A program made the position numbers and the translations under genes. Source: an uncultured Desulfobacterales bacterium (GTDB lineage Bacteria; Desulfobacterota; Desulfobacteria; Desulfobacterales; G020354645). From it: 27,601 bases of DNA. The notes beneath the pieces are model-generated. The model was not told the origin of the DNA, did not search any database, and saw nothing but the letters and a program-made list of their open reading frames with translations. This document shows positions 6,568 through 14,069 of the stretch, piece after piece (position 1 is the first letter of the stretch; each line of letters starts with the position of its first letter). The stretch is from the NCBI GenBank assembly GCA_947259865.1, contig CAMYNZ010000130.1, positions 1 through 27,601 of the forward strand. The letters are read 5' to 3'.

Positions 6568-7552
6568 TCACTGCGGTGGAAACCTTGGCGGGAATTTGTT
6601 CAAAAAAGGCGGTCAGGTGGGTTCCTTCCCCGGGACGTACTTTCAGGAAGTGACGCCCTGCGGGAATATAGTCTTTAAGAAATTGCGGGTTCATTTCTTT
6701 AAACGTCTTAAAATCGGTTCCGATGGCTTCAGCGATAACCAGGATATCCACCGGTGTTTTGAAATTCGCCTCAACCCCATCGTAGGCTATGGGCTCATAG
6801 GCTCTTTCGGTGGACAGGTGGTATCCATAACGCTTGGGATTTTCCAGGATAATTTTTATGGCCGCGATGCGGAAAACATAACGTTCCGTCTCCAGGGGCA
6901 GATTGAGCCGGTAGTAATAGGTCGTATTTTGCTCGCGGATCGCTTTTCTCAGACGGGTTTCACCGCCATTGTAGGCAGCCATCGCCAGTGCCCAGGATCC
7001 AAATTTATTTTCCAGCCGCTTCAAGTTTTTCAAAGCCGCCTTCGTGGAGCGCTCAAAACTGTAGCGTTCATCCACCACCCGGTCTCTGCGCAATCCGTTA
7101 CTTCTGGCTGCCAGGGTCATAAACTGCCACGGACCCTTTGCCCCCTTTTTTGACCGGCTGTATGTCAGGAGTGCACTTTCGGCAACCGCCAGATATTTCA
7201 GGTCATCCGGCATACCGTTATCCCGTAGTTGTTTTTCAATATATGGAAAATATCGGCTAGCCCGCTTGAGATACAAAAATACCTGGGCACGGTCCCATAC
7301 CGTGATATTAAATTCCCGGTCCAGCATTTCCCAGACCCGGGGGATATGAAAGGGTACAATTTCTCCGCAAAGGGTTACGGATTCGGGAAGCGGAAAATCA
7401 TGGACGATCGGCAGGATTTTATTGGGGGCGGTTTTTTTTGAATCCAGCAGGTTGGCATTCGTCTTGTCGTTGTTATTATACAACACGGCACTGAACACAC
7501 CGGCAATATAAACTAGCAGCGCTAAAAAGCCTATTTGAATATTTTTACTCAT
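6530..7552 (-). CDS. Membrane-anchored lytic transglycosylase (SLT/GH23, MltD-like)
   Basis: A 340-residue protein starting MSKNIQIGFLALLVY, with an N-terminal hydrophobic anchor or signal (about residues 6-26). The catalytic SLT domain covers about residues 95-240. The catalytic glutamate is E125 in YLAVAESALLTYS, followed by KGAKGPWQFM (the G-x-WQ motif) and AMAAYNGG (about residues 190-197). This family cleaves peptidoglycan glycan strands, leaving anhydro-muramyl ends. The C-terminal 90 residues (VDILVIAEAIGTDFKTFKEMNP) resemble the segment that precedes LysM repeats in MltD, but no clear LysM follows. I prefer the ATG at 7552, which has GAGG about 10 bp upstream, over the TTG at 7561. 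Its 3' end overlaps atpF by 38 bp in convergent orientation. Confidence 0.88.
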   Translation of the reverse strand: MSKNIQIGFLALLVYIAGVFSAVLYNNNDKTNANLLDSKKTAPNKILPIVHDFPLPESVTLCGEIVPFHIPRVWEMLDREFNITVWDRAQVFLYLKRASRYFPYIEKQLRDNGMPDDLKYLAVAESALLTYSRSKKGAKGPWQFMTLAARSNGLRRDRVVDERYSFERSTKAALKNLKRLENKFGSWALAMAAYNGGETRLRKAIREQNTTYYYRLNLPLETERYVFRIAAIKIILENPKRYGYHLSTERAYEPIAYDGVEANFKTPVDILVIAEAIGTDFKTFKEMNPQFLKDYIPAGRHFLKVRPGEGTHLTAFFEQIPAKVSTAVITVSSRIGNLPG

Positions 7553-7821
7553 TGGAGACAAACCTCAGGCTAGCGTCAAAAACACCATAAAGCCCTGAAA
7601 CAAAGAACAATCATTAGTTTATCATGACCGATGGATTCAGGTCCAATCAAATCTGCAAAAAAGCAGGATTATTACAATGGGTGTATACCGAAAATATTTT
7701 CAAATTAGTAGAATTTTCAGCTACTTAAAACTTAATACCTAAAACTTAAAACGAATCAAGCTATTGCCCAAAAGATTTAGACGACGGCCCAATTCGTTGT
7801 TAAAATAACTGTTTAAACCGG

Positions 7822-8511
7822 TCATTGGGTTTTATCTGTTGCCAGCATAATCCGGGCATCGGCAACAATGCATTTGCGGGACGAGCACATAACCGGATTC
7901 AAATCGATGGATTCAACGACATCTTCAATCTGCATCAACAATTCTGAAAATGTCACCAGGATCTCCGTCAGTTTTTTCATATTAACCGGTTCTGACCCTC
8001 TGTAGCCCTCCAGGATCTGATGGGCTTTTAGATTTTTTATCATGGAAAGCACATCAGGAGGGGTCAGAGGTGCCATTCGAATGGATGTGTCCTTGTAGAT
8101 TTCAACTTCGATTCCACCGATGCCCAGAACAACTATCGGTCCGAACTGTATATCAATTTTGGCACCGATGAGGAGTTCCACACCGTCCAACATTTCCTCA
8201 ACAATCATTCCTGCAAACTCCTGGATTGCACTGAAACGTTTAAATACGCCCGCCAGCTTTGCATCGCTATCTATTCCGACGACCACACCGCCCAATTCAG
8301 ATTTGTGCACGACTCGCGGTGAAACCACCTTGGCCACGATAGGATATCCAATGCTCCGGACCGCTTCCACCGCCGTATCGAGGGAATCCACCAGACGAAA
8401 GTTAGGAACCGGCAGTCCGGCCAAATTCAGAAATCGTTTGGCTTCCGGTTCCATGACCCAGCCGGCATTTTGTGCATCCTTCAGAATCTTTTTCATCTCT
8501 TTATCTAACAT
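7822..8511 (-). CDS. acdB: ADP-forming acetyl/acyl-CoA synthetase, beta subunit (ATP-grasp)
   Basis: A 229-residue protein with the ATP-grasp_5 fold. It shows IVAKVVSPRVVHKSELGGV (residues about 58-76, including H69 at the position of the beta-subunit phospho-histidine), DGVELLIGAKIDIQFGP, the glycine loop VVLGIGGIEVE and the final IDLNPV metal/nucleotide motif. With the alpha subunit it makes ATP from ADP, phosphate and an acyl-CoA, yielding acetate or another acid. I chose the ATG at 8511 because GAGGAGG lies 8 bp upstream; a GTG at 8520 is possible. It overlaps the alpha gene stop by 7 bp, so it is probably translationally coupled to alpha. Confidence 0.88.
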   Translation of the reverse strand: MLDKEMKKILKDAQNAGWVMEPEAKRFLNLAGLPVPNFRLVDSLDTAVEAVRSIGYPIVAKVVSPRVVHKSELGGVVVGIDSDAKLAGVFKRFSAIQEFAGMIVEEMLDGVELLIGAKIDIQFGPIVVLGIGGIEVEIYKDTSIRMAPLTPPDVLSMIKNLKAHQILEGYRGSEPVNMKKLTEILVTFSELLMQIEDVVESIDLNPVMCSSRKCIVADARIMLATDKTQ

Positions 8512-9883
8512 GGGCGACACCTCCTCAGGGCTTCCACCATGAGAACGGCACCTTCGATGGAAGAGGAAACCGGCACGCGGTTGAGCTCAAATCCTTCAAT
8601 CAGCATACGGTATCTCTCGACATGGGGTACATAGGCGACCATCGGTTTGCGTTCTTTTTGATAGATTTGACTCAAACGGGCCCCAAGATCAGAGGATATC
8701 CCGGGGGAATAGGGCAACAATAGCAAGATGATGCAATCGATTTCGGCAGCCTGACTCAGCCCCCGGGCGGCAGTGACAAAATCCTCATCCATAGCGCTTC
8801 CGGTCAGATCAATCGGATTTTCGAGGGAAGCGATGGTTTTTAAGCGTGCTGAAAGTTTTTTGTGAAGATTTTGCTGGATTTTTTTGGATATCCGTGGCAC
8901 CGAAAGACCGTGACCGGAACATGCATCCACTGCCAGGGCGCCATGCCCCCCACTGATGGAAACGATGCCGACATTCCCGGCAATAGCATTCTGGTAGCAA
9001 CTGAGTGATTCGGCAAAGGAGATCATCTCGAATTCGTTTTTAGCTTCGACAATTCCATGTTGGGAAAGCACCTCCGAGAAAACCCGGTAATCTCCTGCCA
9101 GAGATGCGGTGTGGCTGGATACGGCCCGGCTGCCGGCTGCACTTTTACCGGCTTTTAAAACGATCACCGGCTTATCGATCGATCGGGCTGCCAGAACAAA
9201 TTCGCGTCCCTCATTTTTTCCGAAACCTTCCACATAAAACGTGATGACCCCGGTTTTCGAATCCTTTGCCAGATATTCAAGCAACTCCAATTCCGTAATC
9301 AGGGCCTTATTTCCAATACTGACCGCCAGTGAAAGACCTATTCCCTGGCCGGCAAACTTCACCATTTGATCTACGAGCACGCCACCGCTCTGGCTGACAA
9401 TCGCAACGTTGCCGGGTTCGGGTCTTACCAGACGTTCACCGGGTAGAAAAAAGGTGTCAAAAAGATTGGGCGAATATATCCCCAAACAGTTGGGACCGAT
9501 AAATGGAAAATCAGCTTCCCGGGCCATGGACACCAATCTATCCTGCAGATCTTTGGCAGATCTTTGCGACCGGTTTCAGCAAATCCTCCGGAAATAACTG
9601 TGGCACTCCCGACTTGTTTTTGGATACATTTTTCCATGATAGCCGGCACATGTTTGGCCCGGGCGGCAATTACAGCCAGATCGATTTGATCCGGGATTTC
9701 GGCAATATCGGTATACACTTTTTCTCTTTGAATCAGGCCCCCACGAGGATTGACGGCATATACTTTAACCGGATAGCGAAGATGTATTTTGTTGTAGATG
9801 ACATTGGCGGGATGGCGTTCGTTGTTTAACGAAACCCCAATAACCGCGATGGTTTTGGGGTTGAACAAATATTGGAAATTCAA
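8505..9883 (-). pseudogene. acdA: ADP-forming acetyl/acyl-CoA synthetase, alpha subunit, frameshifted
   Basis: Two overlapping minus-strand frames together make one alpha subunit. The N-terminal part has the CoA-binding Rossmann domain (LFNPKTIAVIGVSLN, VKVYAVNPRGG, IDLAVIAARAKHVP, ATVISGGFAETGRKDL). The C-terminal part, in another frame, continues with READFPFIGPNCLGIYSPN, NVAIVSQSGGVLVDQM and SSHTASLAG, which carries the phospho-histidine of this family. The break coincides with a perfect 11-bp tandem duplication at 9545-9566. Removing one copy restores a continuous frame of about 455 residues, the usual alpha length. I chose the TTG at 9883 because GAGGAGG precedes it and the promoter at 9920-9948 would leave no leader for the TTG at 9910. 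Recent mutation, assembly error or phase variation could each explain it. Confidence 0.85.
9545..9566. repeat. acdA: 11-bp perfect tandem duplication breaking acdA
   Basis: GCAGATCTTTG occurs twice in direct succession (9545-9555 and 9556-9566). Eleven extra bases shift the frame of the minus-strand alpha gene. With one copy the protein reads TGRKDLQDRLVSMAREADF, as expected for the family. Confidence 0.95.
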
Positions 9884-9919
9884 ATATTCCTCCTCATATT
9901 TCTTTTCCAAGGTTGCTCG

Positions 9920-9948
9920 AGCATAGGATAAAGTAAACTTTTTGTCAA
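9920..9948 (-). promoter_or_regulatory. Sigma70-type promoter for the acd genes
   Basis: On the minus strand, a consensus TTGACA (9943-9948) and TATGCT (9920-9925) are separated by exactly 17 bp. The predicted start near 9913 gives a short leader to the GAGGAGG-preceded TTG at 9883. Confidence 0.7.
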
Positions 9949-10022
9949 TTTGGGGTGTGATAAAAAAAACGGGTTTTTTATTGCTGATTGTAATGACAAG
10001 GAATAAAAAAATTTTAAAGCAA

Positions 10023-10205
10023 CTATAAGATGCGGTTTTTGATAGCCTGCTCTTTTTCGGTGCTGCCTTCTACACCAAAGACATCCACGCTGCGCCAAAA
10101 TTTACGCCTGGCTTTTTGCCATTCCAACTGAAGTGTGTATCTTTCAACCCGGCGGCCGGGTATTGTTCGCGCCGGGTCGTTTCGTAAAACGCCTTCCAGC
10201 CGCAA
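10023..10205 (-). CDS. Possible small ORF of unknown function
   Basis: A 60-residue frame with a TTG start and a TAG stop four codons upstream. It is rich in charged and aromatic residues (TLQLEWQKARRKFWRS, VDVFGVEG) and starts 35 bp after the DUF378 gene on the same strand. The composition looks protein-like, but there is no clear Shine-Dalgarno and I do not recognise the family. It could be a co-transcribed small gene, a remnant of a larger gene, or chance. Confidence 0.25.
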   Translation of the reverse strand: MRLEGVLRNDPARTIPGRRVERYTLQLEWQKARRKFWRSVDVFGVEGSTEKEQAIKNRIL

Positions 10206-10239
10206 ACAACGTCTCTATCGGTCGGAAGGCGCTGATTAT

Positions 10240-10503
10240 TTAAGAAGCAGCTTGCTCCGCCCTTCTGGGAAATCCGGCACATTCCCAGCGGCGCTGGATT
10301 GCACGCCACATAAAGGCTTGATAAAGGGCGCAAACACCGACAACCGCGTACACCATTCGGCTGGCGATGCTCATCTCGCCGAAAATGGTTGCCACCAAAT
10401 CAAAACCGAAAATTCCGACCAGTCCCCAGTTTAGCCCGCCTACGACGAGCAGAGCTGCTACTACGATGTCAATTCCTTTCAAATATTCTATATTTTTAAA
10501 CAT
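10240..10503 (-). CDS. DUF378 family small membrane protein
   Basis: An 87-residue protein starting MFKNIEYLKGIDIVVAALLVVGGLNWGLVGIFGFDLV, with two membrane helices (about residues 10-30 and 45-64). The GGLNWGLVGIF motif and the later VYAVVGVCALYQ are diagnostic of DUF378, whose function is unknown. GGAGG lies at good spacing before the ATG at 10503, which is why I rejected the longer frame from 10545. The C-terminus carries about 18 extra basic residues after the usual WRAIQRRW end. A 7-bp perfect inverted repeat sits directly upstream of the ribosome binding site. Confidence 0.8.
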   Translation of the reverse strand: MFKNIEYLKGIDIVVAALLVVGGLNWGLVGIFGFDLVATIFGEMSIASRMVYAVVGVCALYQAFMWRAIQRRWECAGFPRRAEQAAS

Positions 10504-10886
10504 ATTATATGACCTCCGTGACACACGTCGGTGTGTCGGTATCAATTTATGTTATCAGGTAAAGTGCACCTGTTGATGAATTTGTCACAATGTTCGACAC
10601 GCTTAAAAACACTTTAGGTCGACCCAAAATAAGTAACGTATCCTTGTTAATTACGATAGGGTTAAAAACCGCTGTAGCGAGCGTGGTCGAACAAAACTTA
10701 AACTAGGTATCGAGGCGGCAATGTCAAGATTCGTCCGGCGCTCCTATGCGCGCCAGCCCTGAAATCGGCCCAAATTCATATGATTGCATTGACGAATCAC
10801 CGACTTTCATCTAAAACAAAAATCAATCGGAATAATTCATCATAAAAAACGTCTAAACATCAAGCAGCATAGAATAAGAGGTACTT
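10504..10886. other. Intergenic region between DUF378 and the DMT exporter
   Basis: A 383-bp divergent region with no credible gene. The only clear structure is the inverted repeat at 10520-10537. I found no promoter with good boxes and spacing in either direction, although one must exist for each gene. Confidence 0.6.
10520..10537. repeat. Perfect inverted repeat in the DUF378 leader
   Basis: GACACAC (10520-10526) and GTGTGTC (10531-10537) are perfect complements around a 4-bp spacer. It lies 4 bp from the complement of the GGAGG ribosome binding site. It could be an operator or a leader hairpin that affects translation. Confidence 0.5.
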
Positions 10887-11789
10887 TTGATTTTGGGAAG
10901 GCTATTGTCGGGAGGGCTTTTCTGGGTGAGTTTAGCCCCTTTGCTCTATGGCGCCCTGAGTGTATCCGCCAAATTAGCCGGGGCTCATCTGAGTGTCTGG
11001 CATATCGGTGCGGGCCGGTTTGGCCTTGGCCTGTTGGTGGTACCCTTTATTGTCAGGGCATTAGGTCTGAACCTCTGGGGAAAACAGCGTTTTCTCCTCA
11101 CGGTGAGAGGTCTTTGCGGTGCGGTCGCATTCCTTCTTTTAGTTGGGGCCTTCCAAAGAATTCCGCTTTCAGTGGCAATGATACTTTTTTACCTGTATCC
11201 GGCCTTTACAGCGCTTTTGTCGCCCTGGGTCACGGGCGAGCCAACTAAAAAGATAGCCTGGTTGTTCGTTTGTTGCGCATTCATCGGCATTGTCCTGATC
11301 CTGTGGCCTCATGAAGCTTCCGGGGCCTTGAATCCGGGCCATCTATTTGCTGTGATTGCTTCGGTTTTATGTGCCTTTACGCTTCTTCTGGTGCGGCGTT
11401 TGGGCAGGGAGAACAACATTTACACCCTGTTTTTCTATCTGTGCCTGACCGGGACACTCGCCAGCCTTGGACCGCTGCTAATGCAGGCGCTTCCGGTTAT
11501 ACCGTTGCAGACGGTTGCCTGGCTTGGAATTGCCGCGGTAGCCATATTTTCAATAGGCGCCCAACTATCCATCAACCAGGCCCTCGTCCGCATTCCGGCC
11601 CAGAAAGTAAGCGTTATGATGACAGCCGAAGTGCCTCTGGTTACAGGTTTTGGCGTGCTTTTTCTGGGTGAGCCCAGCGGCTGGCGCGTCATCGTCGGTG
11701 CTTTGATGATTTTCGGTAGCGGGATCGGTCTCAACCTCCTGCCGGACAGATCAACTTCAACTTCTTCCAATAGTCTAAAACGTTTCTGA
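10887..11789 (+). CDS. DMT superfamily (EamA-type) transporter
   Basis: A 300-residue protein with about ten hydrophobic helices arranged as two EamA repeats. The first ends near VLILWPHEASGALNPG. The second begins at HLFAVIASVLCAFTLLLVRRL and contains the typical PLVTGFGVLFLGEP segment and the closing GALMIFGSGIGLNLL. Members export metabolites, amino acids or drugs; the substrate cannot be told. The start is a TTG preceded by AGAGG at suitable spacing, with a second TTG two codons later as an alternative. It converges on the ankyrin gene, with only 17 bp between the two stops. Confidence 0.87.
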   Translation: MILGRLLSGGLFWVSLAPLLYGALSVSAKLAGAHLSVWHIGAGRFGLGLLVVPFIVRALGLNLWGKQRFLLTVRGLCGAVAFLLLVGAFQRIPLSVAMILFYLYPAFTALLSPWVTGEPTKKIAWLFVCCAFIGIVLILWPHEASGALNPGHLFAVIASVLCAFTLLLVRRLGRENNIYTLFFYLCLTGTLASLGPLLMQALPVIPLQTVAWLGIAAVAIFSIGAQLSINQALVRIPAQKVSVMMTAEVPLVTGFGVLFLGEPSGWRVIVGALMIFGSGIGLNLLPDRSTSTSSNSLKRF

Positions 11790-11806
11790 TCAAACCAGGG
11801 CAGGAT

Positions 11807-12580
11807 CTAATCGGTTTTACACGGTTTGGTATCTTTCAATAATTTTAATATTCCTGGGAGCTTCTTTTCTTCGGCCCACTGTTGGGCAGTTTTGCCGTGG
11901 CGATCTGCGGCTTTTATTTGAGGGCAATGATTGCAGAGAACCCTGACGACGCCTTCATGTCCTGCCTTTACAGCCAAAATTAAAGCGGTCTGGCTCTCGT
12001 CATCCTTGGCTGCAGTGTTGGCTCCATAGGCGATCAATTGTTGGACGACCTTCACATATCCGTCAGCCGCTGCAAACATGATTGCCGTTCTGCCCAGATA
12101 ATCCCTTGTCTCAACCGCTGCCTGCAAGTTTAACAGAATTTCGACGATTTTGTCATGACCGTTGCTGGCTGCGAACATCAACGCCGTAGAACCGTTTACG
12201 CTTCGGGAATTGACATTGGCATTGGCGGCAATTAATTCCCTTACGATTTCTCTATGACCGAACTGGGCTGCCAGCATCAGGGCCTCCCAGCCGGCGTCTC
12301 CTTTGGCGTTCACGTCAGCATCGCGCACAATCAAAAACTTGACGACATCGGTATGTCCATTCATTGCAGCCTGCATTAAAGCGGTCCACCCGGACTCATT
12401 GGTCGCATTCACATTTACCCCCGAATCCAGCAGCGTTCTGATTTCATCAATCAGTCCGATTTCTGCAGCTGTAACCAACGATTCAGTATCTCTGGCAGTT
12501 TGCGTCAATCCCGGGGAGTGAAAGATCAGAAATAAGAGTAAAATGAAGGGTTGGAAACAAGCCCTGGCCTGGCGGGTCAT
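11807..12580 (-). CDS. Secreted ankyrin-repeat protein
   Basis: A 257-residue protein with an N-terminal signal peptide (ACFQPFILLLFLIFHSPGLTQ, cleavage probably near residue 26). About seven ankyrin repeats fill the rest, starting near residues 33, 63, 96, 129, 162, 195 and 228, the last partial. The repeats keep the GWTALMQAAMNGHTDVVKFL pattern with the DVNAK-type turn. The product should lie in the periplasm and act by protein-protein contact; partners are unknown. AAGGA precedes the ATG. The gene downstream of its promoter side (12689-13987) is on the same strand 108 bp away and may be co-transcribed. Confidence 0.88.
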   Translation of the reverse strand: MTRQARACFQPFILLLFLIFHSPGLTQTARDTESLVTAAEIGLIDEIRTLLDSGVNVNATNESGWTALMQAAMNGHTDVVKFLIVRDADVNAKGDAGWEALMLAAQFGHREIVRELIAANANVNSRSVNGSTALMFAASNGHDKIVEILLNLQAAVETRDYLGRTAIMFAAADGYVKVVQQLIAYGANTAAKDDESQTALILAVKAGHEGVVRVLCNHCPQIKAADRHGKTAQQWAEEKKLPGILKLLKDTKPCKTD

Positions 12581-12688
12581 TGTTATTTTCCTTGATAAAA
12601 GCTGTACTAGTTATTTTGGAAAGGAAGGACTCTTTTCAAATCGCATAACACCCTTGAGCCCTTGATATATCAAATTTGAATTTTCATC

Positions 12689-13987
12689 TCAATCCTTTTT
12701 CAGCGCACGGGACTGGTTGTATACCATTTCGAGTTCTTTGCAGGCCCGATCAAAGGTTTTACCATAAATATACACAATGCTGGATTTTTTGGCCGTCAGC
12801 CATCCCACCTCCATGGCAATAACCCAGGGAGATCGTCTTTTGGCCCAGCGGTAAACCTTGAACGGCCATTTGAACCATCCATATGTTTTAAAGGCTTTTT
12901 CCAGGAATATTTTAATGGGTTTGGCAATAACCAGATCCGATAAATTTTTTGCACGGTATAGCGTATCCAGGCGCATTCTGTATAAATAGCGTGCCAAAAG
13001 ATATTCCTCACCCTTGCCCAGGGTACCTATCCAATGGCGACTGCGCTCCAGCAATGGCCCCAAAGCCGCTTCCTCCAGCGGGTTGGCCGATTCCGGGAAA
13101 TATTTCCGGGAAACTATCCGACCGACCTCGTAAACCGCATTTTTCCAATCCTTCAGGGTGGGCGTCGCGGTCAGAACAGATAAGAATCCAATCAAACCTT
13201 CACGAACGGCTTTAATCTCAGGATCCATAGCAGGATCCGTGATATCTTCAAGGGATTCAAGTTCCTGCAGGGTATTTTCCAGAGCTGCTTCTGTCTCCAA
13301 TCCCTCTATATTGGCCGTTTCCGTATGACCAAAAGCGTCAATCGCCAATTTGCCAAAAAATAAATATAGATCGATCATAAGATATTTGATGAGCAGTAGC
13401 AGGGTCAAGCGGTTGGAAAGATAGGCCAGCCACATAAACGGATCGGGGATTAGAATAACCCGTGAGCGTAGAATTGGCCGGATGGCCTTTTGATAACGAA
13501 AATACCAGGAAAAAAAACGTGAAGATGATATCCGTACATACCAGCCATGCGCATGTTTAATGTTACCAATGCTGATTCGACGGAGCCTCCTAAAACCAGG
13601 CCGATTCAGGATGTGGTCAAAGCGGCCCAGCGACATCTCGATACTCTGAAGAAATGAGCCAATAGACACCTGCAGCTCCGGATGTTCGGATGTCGGATGG
13701 TAACAGGCGGCGATGCTTTGGATAAACTGCGGAAGATCAATCATTTCCCCGAATTCCGGTGAAAATGATGAAAGCACTTCCCGGCAGCGGTTTTCAACCA
13801 GCTCAATGGCGAGTTTGGTGGGAGTTGTCGCCTGCCCGGCGTGTTGCCGAAGCTCATCGAGTTCCTTATTGAGTGACTGCCTCCAAAAAAAAACACCGCG
13901 GGCCTTTAGCAGAGTAATACCCGCAAATACGAGGGTAATCAGCGTCAGAGAGGCCCACAGCAGCTTTATATAAAACCACCCGTCCAT
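12689..13987 (-). CDS. Hypothetical membrane protein, family not recognised
   Basis: A 432-residue protein. It has an N-terminal membrane helix (about residues 7-28), then a soluble region rich in aromatic and charged residues. A hydrophobic stretch at about 183-218 (FMWLAYLSNRLTLLLLIKYL and onward) could form one or two helices. An acidic coiled region follows (about 225-265, repeated E and L), then a basic, tryptophan- and tyrosine-rich C-terminal third (YGWFKWPFKVYRWAKRR at about 369-385). I see no catalytic motif. The basic aromatic tail suggests contact with membrane or nucleic acid, but this is a guess. Codon use and length support a real gene; the ribosome binding site (CGAGAG) is weak. 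Confidence 0.75.
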   Translation of the reverse strand: MDGWFYIKLLWASLTLITLVFAGITLLKARGVFFWRQSLNKELDELRQHAGQATTPTKLAIELVENRCREVLSSFSPEFGEMIDLPQFIQSIAACYHPTSEHPELQVSIGSFLQSIEMSLGRFDHILNRPGFRRLRRISIGNIKHAHGWYVRISSSRFFSWYFRYQKAIRPILRSRVILIPDPFMWLAYLSNRLTLLLLIKYLMIDLYLFFGKLAIDAFGHTETANIEGLETEAALENTLQELESLEDITDPAMDPEIKAVREGLIGFLSVLTATPTLKDWKNAVYEVGRIVSRKYFPESANPLEEAALGPLLERSRHWIGTLGKGEEYLLARYLYRMRLDTLYRAKNLSDLVIAKPIKIFLEKAFKTYGWFKWPFKVYRWAKRRSPWVIAMEVGWLTAKKSSIVYIYGKTFDRACKELEMVYNQSRALKKD

Positions 13988-14069
13988 ATAAGTCTCTCGG
14001 CGTCTCCACTTTTGGCCGGTACGCTGGCCTGCAAGTCCCGCTCTAATAGGCGGGAAGCTTCACAAAAAA

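Noticed and set aside
8505..9536. Reading the C-terminal part of the alpha subunit as a separate functional gene
   Set aside because: It would begin inside the CoA-binding domain and lack the nucleotide-fold N-terminus. The 11-bp duplication explains the split more simply.
14036..14055. TCCCGC/GCGGGA hairpin after the HD-GYP gene as a terminator
   Set aside because: No T-run follows on either strand; it could be a minor structure only.
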